From Actinomycetes bacterium (lineage in GTDB: Bacteria; Actinomycetota; Acidimicrobiia; Acidimicrobiales; Palsa-688), in the NCBI GenBank assembly GCA_021827285.1, contig JAKAWM010000123.1, positions 1-7,706 of the forward strand: a stretch of 7,706 nucleotides of DNA, given 5' to 3'. The number at the start of each line of letters is the position of its first letter. The first letter of the stretch is position 1. A program made the translations under genes and the position numbers. This document shows, piece after piece, positions 4,796 through 7,706 of this stretch. Below the pieces are notes generated by a model. That model was not told the DNA's origin. It worked only from the letters and a program-made list of their open reading frames with translations, and made no database searches.

Positions 4796-7636
4796 TTAGG
4801 TCCCGGCGATGGCGACCACCGGGAGGTTGGTGCTGAGGCCGGCCGGCATGGCGCCCGGGGTGGCGTCGCCGAAGCCGTAGACCATGCCATTGGAGCCGGC
4901 CATGAAATAGCCGCCGTTGTCCGGGGTGAGGGCGATGCCCACGACGTCGTGGACCTTGATCCCCCGGCCGGGCAGGGAGCCGAGGAAGCGGACGCCCTGG
5001 CCGAAGATGAAGGCGCCGCCGTCGGCACCCACGAGCACGTAGCCACGGCCGCTGGAGGACGGCAGTATGGCCCGGATGTCCCTGACGTGCCTGTGGATCC
5101 CAGGTATCGACCCGTAGAAGTGGGCCGAACCGAAGGTGAAGACCCCTCCGTCGGCGCCGACGAGCAGGTACCCACCTCCGTCAGGTTGGGCGACCATGCC
5201 GACGACGTCTCGGACATGAAGGTGGAGGCCGGGTACCGACCCATGGAACGTGGCGTTGCCAAAGGTGAACAACCCGCCGTCTCGCCCTATGAGGTAGTAG
5301 CCGCGGCCGTTGTAGGTGGACGCCATGGCGATGACGTCATGTGCGTGCACGCCCTGGCTGGGCAGGTCACCGAAGAACCTGGCGTCCCCGAAGGCCCGGA
5401 CCGTGCCGTCGGTCGTGGCGACCCAGTAGCCCTTGCCTGAAGGCGTGCTGGCGATGCCGACGACGTTGCCGGTGGACGAGTTGGTCGGGAGGCCGCCCAG
5501 AGAGGGGGCAGCGCCCACGCCGTACACGCTCCCGTTGCTGGTCGCGAGCCAGTAGCCGATGCCTGGGAAGTTGACGACCTCGTTGTGGATGGACGAGTGG
5601 GACCGCTCAAAGCCCGAGGTCCCCGAGAAGTAGGCCTGGACCGCGTAGTTGCCCCCTTTCCAATAAGTGGTCGAGCACGTCGCCCTACCGCTGCTGACCG
5701 GCAAGGCTTGGCAGCCGGCAACCGGGGACCCGTTCGAGGTGAGCTCCACCGAGCCGCCGTTGGGCGCGGGCGTGATGGTGGCCACGTACGTGACCGTGCC
5801 ACCGACCTGAGCTGGGTTGGGGCTCATCGAGAGCGAGGTGGTAGTGGTGGCCACCGCGGGCGGGGTTGGGGTCTGGGGCGGCACGGCGGCCATCAGGTTG
5901 CCAGCCAAGGTCAGGGAGTAGGTGCCAGGCGGTGGGTTGACCACACCGGTGGCCACCACGTCGATGAAGTCGCCGGCGGCCAGGTTGGCCCCCACCCTGA
6001 GGACGACGTCGTTGGTGCCGCCCCCCGAGACGGTCGCGGCATGGGCCGAGGCCGACCCGTTGGTCAGGTCGACGATGGTGTACTGGCTGGCCGAACCGGG
6101 GAACATGGTACCCCCGGGCCCCTTTATCTCTATCGTGGAGCTCCCCGCGCTGAGGCTGGCGGTCAGCTTGAGATCGCCGATCGTGTAGCCGGCTACGGCG
6201 CCGGGAGCGGTCGAGCTGAGCTCGATGCTGGCCAGGACGGGGGCCGGGGCCGCCGTGATGGCGTAGGCGGGGACGCTGGCCGGGATGATGTCGGCGCCGG
6301 TGGCTACCGTGAAGTTGCCAGCCGAACCGCCATAACTGCCGGCGGGGGGGTTGGTGGCCCCGACGACGCTGACGAAGAGCTGGTCTCCCGCGTTTATCGG
6401 GTTGGGGACGGAGAAGACGAGCTGGTTGTCGGTTGACGAAGAGCCAGTCGCGGAAGCCTTCACCGAAGACCCCGGCACATCGGCCGACGAGGCCGGGTGG
6501 GTCACATCAACGATGGTTACCGAGGTCCCGGCGAAGGACGTGCCGGGCGGCGCTACCAGGGTGACCGAGGCCCCCGAGGACATGGCCGTAGACACCTTGA
6601 AGCCCACCGTATAGGCGACATTGGCCGCTCCCGCGGTGGACTGGGAAAGGGCGATGGTGGGGTTGGTCACCGACGTCCCTATCCCCAGGCTGGCGGTCAC
6701 CGCCTTGGCGCTACTGGGTGCGGCCGCCGAGATGGTGTCGGTCTGGCTGCTGGTCGGGTTGCGTACACCGTTGATGGTGACGGACAGCTCGTCGCCGGCA
6801 TTGATGGCGGCCGCCACCTTGAGCGTCACCACCTGCCCGCTCAGCCCGGAGCCCGCCCCTACCACGCTTAGCGAGCTCGGGTTGCTCGAGGTGCCGGTGG
6901 TCAGGTCAGAAACCTTGTAATTGGACGCAGAAGCCGGGAAACCGACGTTGTCGTCGGTGGCGGCGCTGGCCGACGAGGTGATCTGGATCTGGTCACCGAC
7001 GGCCAAGGCGGTCGTGGCCGGGAAAGCCCCGATCGTATAGGTGGAGGTGCCTCCTACCAGGGCCGGTGTGGCCACGGGGTCGAACGTCGGCGGTGACGAT
7101 GCGGCCACGATCTGGAAGCTGCTCGTACTGGCCGGGGCGAGGTTCGCCGAGGTCAAAATGTTGATGGCGTAGGCGCCGGCGCTGGCCGGGTTGGTGGCCC
7201 CGATGACGTAGATGGAAAGCGAGCTCTTGGCCGGCACGGTCACCGATACGCCGAGGACGACCTGGTGCCCACCGCTGGTGACACTGGCGCTGGTCACAGG
7301 CTGGTCGCCCGAAGAACTGCTGTTGTCGATGATGAAGTAGTCGTTCTTGCTGCCCGGGAACGTGGGCCCGCTCGGGTCGCTCAGGGTGATCGTGCTGGAC
7401 CCGCCCGCCAAGTCAGAGGGCGTGGTGAAGCCGATCGTGTAGTTGGCCGTTGCGCCCGCGGTGTCAGGCTGGGCGACGGCAGTGGCATTGGACACCGTGC
7501 CGTTGCCGATCGTGTACGCCTGGGTGGTGACGACGGTGTCGGCGGCAGCCGTCCCCGCGGCCACGACGGGCCATAGGCCCAGAGCGGTCAATGTTGCCAG
7601 GCCGATTGTTGTTCTTACCAACTTTCTTTGCAACAA
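4796..7636 (-). CDS. Secreted multidomain protein: beta repeats, Ig-like domain, C-terminal propeller
   Basis: A 946-residue exported protein of unknown function. The TTG at 7636 is chosen because AGGAGG lies 8 nt upstream and because it yields a clean signal peptide: RK near the start, hydrophobic core IGLATLTALGLWPVVAA, and cleavage likely after AAA at residue 32. Residues ~58-582 hold four divergent repeats of ~115-130 residues, each with a YT(I/V)G strand, an (F)PGS/FAG turn leading to a (T)I(V)D strand, an AGD(x)L strand and a closing NP(x)G turn. Residues ~595-691 are an Ig-like domain (SPNPAQVGGTVTYVATI) with two cysteines (642, 654) that could form a disulfide. Residues 692-946 are six ~43-residue blades, GxGYxLxxxDGGxFxFGxAxF type, predicting a six-bladed beta-propeller. 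There is no LPXTG, SLH or C-terminal membrane anchor, so it is probably released or non-covalently held at the surface. A role in adhesion or surface binding is inference. The gene stands alone here. Confidence 0.9.
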   Translation of the reverse strand: MLQRKLVRTTIGLATLTALGLWPVVAAGTAAADTVVTTQAYTIGNGTVSNATAVAQPDTAGATANYTIGFTTPSDLAGGSSTITLSDPSGPTFPGSKNDYFIIDNSSSSGDQPVTSASVTSGGHQVVLGVSVTVPAKSSLSIYVIGATNPASAGAYAINILTSANLAPASTSSFQIVAASSPPTFDPVATPALVGGTSTYTIGAFPATTALAVGDQIQITSSASAATDDNVGFPASASNYKVSDLTTGTSSNPSSLSVVGAGSGLSGQVVTLKVAAAINAGDELSVTINGVRNPTSSQTDTISAAAPSSAKAVTASLGIGTSVTNPTIALSQSTAGAANVAYTVGFKVSTAMSSGASVTLVAPPGTSFAGTSVTIVDVTHPASSADVPGSSVKASATGSSSTDNQLVFSVPNPINAGDQLFVSVVGATNPPAGSYGGSAGNFTVATGADIIPASVPAYAITAAPAPVLASIELSSTAPGAVAGYTIGDLKLTASLSAGSSTIEIKGPGGTMFPGSASQYTIVDLTNGSASAHAATVSGGGTNDVVLRVGANLAAGDFIDVVATGVVNPPPGTYSLTLAGNLMAAVPPQTPTPPAVATTTTSLSMSPNPAQVGGTVTYVATITPAPNGGSVELTSNGSPVAGCQALPVSSGRATCSTTYWKGGNYAVQAYFSGTSGFERSHSSIHNEVVNFPGIGYWLATSNGSVYGVGAAPSLGGLPTNSSTGNVVGIASTPSGKGYWVATTDGTVRAFGDARFFGDLPSQGVHAHDVIAMASTYNGRGYYLIGRDGGLFTFGNATFHGSVPGLHLHVRDVVGMVAQPDGGGYLLVGADGGVFTFGSAHFYGSIPGIHRHVRDIRAILPSSSGRGYVLVGADGGAFIFGQGVRFLGSLPGRGIKVHDVVGIALTPDNGGYFMAGSNGMVYGFGDATPGAMPAGLSTNLPVVAIAGT
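4799..5563 (-). repeat. Six propeller blade repeats (protein-level)
   Basis: The coding segment encodes six consecutive units of 42, 43, 43, 43, 44 and 40 residues that begin GxGY and contain a GGxFxFG-type strand. Blades 3 and 4 are the most alike. Six units fit a closed propeller with no missing blade. Confidence 0.85.
5891..7465 (-). repeat. Four divergent ~115-130-residue beta repeats (protein-level)
   Basis: Four units aligned by eye on the strands YTIGF/YTIGA/YTVGF/YTIGD, then DYFIID/NYKVSD/SVTIVD/QYTIVD, then AKSSL/AGDEL/AGDQL/AGDFI, closing on GATNP/GVRNP/GATNP/GVVNP. Spacing is regular but overall identity is low, indicating old duplications. I do not recognise a named domain. Confidence 0.7.
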
Positions 7637-7644
7637 AACGTCAA

Positions 7645-7650
7645 CCTCCT
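7645..7650 (-). promoter_or_regulatory. Ribosome binding site deciding the TTG start of the secreted protein
   Basis: AGGAGG on the minus strand, 8 nt before the TTG at 7636 and 11 nt before a second TTG at 7633. Starting at the upstream in-frame ATG (7705) would bury this site in coding sequence and put 23 polar residues ahead of the signal peptide. No promoter is visible in the 70 bp left before the window ends. Confidence 0.8.
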
Positions 7651-7706
7651 CAATCGGTGGAGCCAGCGGCTGCGAGCACGCGTGGCGTAAATACGGCATA
7701 CCCATT

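Noticed and set aside
5585..6436. A 283-codon plus-strand frame opposite the secreted-protein gene
   Set aside because: Gly/Arg-rich, low-complexity translation typical of an antisense shadow in GC-rich DNA; the minus-strand frame has a signal peptide, domains and repeats.
7637..7705. The upstream ATG start (7705) of the secreted protein
   Set aside because: It would bury the AGGAGG ribosome site and put 23 polar residues before the signal peptide.

Overview
The window is high-GC DNA with GTG and TTG starts, a vapBC operon that looks leaderless, and a secreted protein whose C-terminus carries the 'GGxFxFG...FxGS' propeller repeat. I associate that repeat, from memory, with Actinomycetota and especially Acidimicrobiia-like lineages. 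A high-GC actinobacterium is the best guess; no rRNA or tRNA is present to settle it.

Layout. (1) Positions 1-611, minus strand: a type II toxin-antitoxin operon with a ribbon-helix-helix antitoxin (VapB) overlapping a PIN-domain toxin (VapC, cut by the window edge). A near-perfect dyad sits on the antitoxin start codon. (2) 612-979: no intact gene, but the plus strand holds the last ~48 codons of a second, N-terminally deleted PIN toxin (679-822), then a weak terminator-like element and two abutting dyads in front of merR. (3) 980-2006, plus strand: a MerR-family regulator followed 22 bp later by a small membrane protein with a C-x3-H-C motif, probably one operon and possibly metal-related. 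(4) 2017-2340, minus strand: a third PIN/VapC relic lacking its N-terminus, lying directly behind the ABC permease gene. (5) 2366-4455, minus strand: a NatA/NatB-like ABC exporter pair with a 4-nt ATGA overlap, preceded by a possible 8-residue leader ORF. (6) 4519-4795: intergenic, with two tandem copies of a 26-bp sequence resembling an insertion-sequence end, and a strong 14-bp-stem hairpin. (7) 4796-7636, minus strand: a complete 946-residue secreted protein with signal peptide, four divergent ~115-130-residue beta-rich repeats, one Ig-like domain and six ~43-residue blades.

Working together: merR and the membrane protein probably form a sensor/effector unit, and the ATPase and permease form one transporter. 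The three PIN loci (one apparently intact, two decayed) and the orphan IS-like repeats suggest an accessory segment with past insertions and deletions. No complete mobile element or CRISPR array is present. The most notable observations are the hidden PIN relic at 679-822, the MerR/C-x3-H-C membrane protein pair, and the architecture of the large secreted protein.
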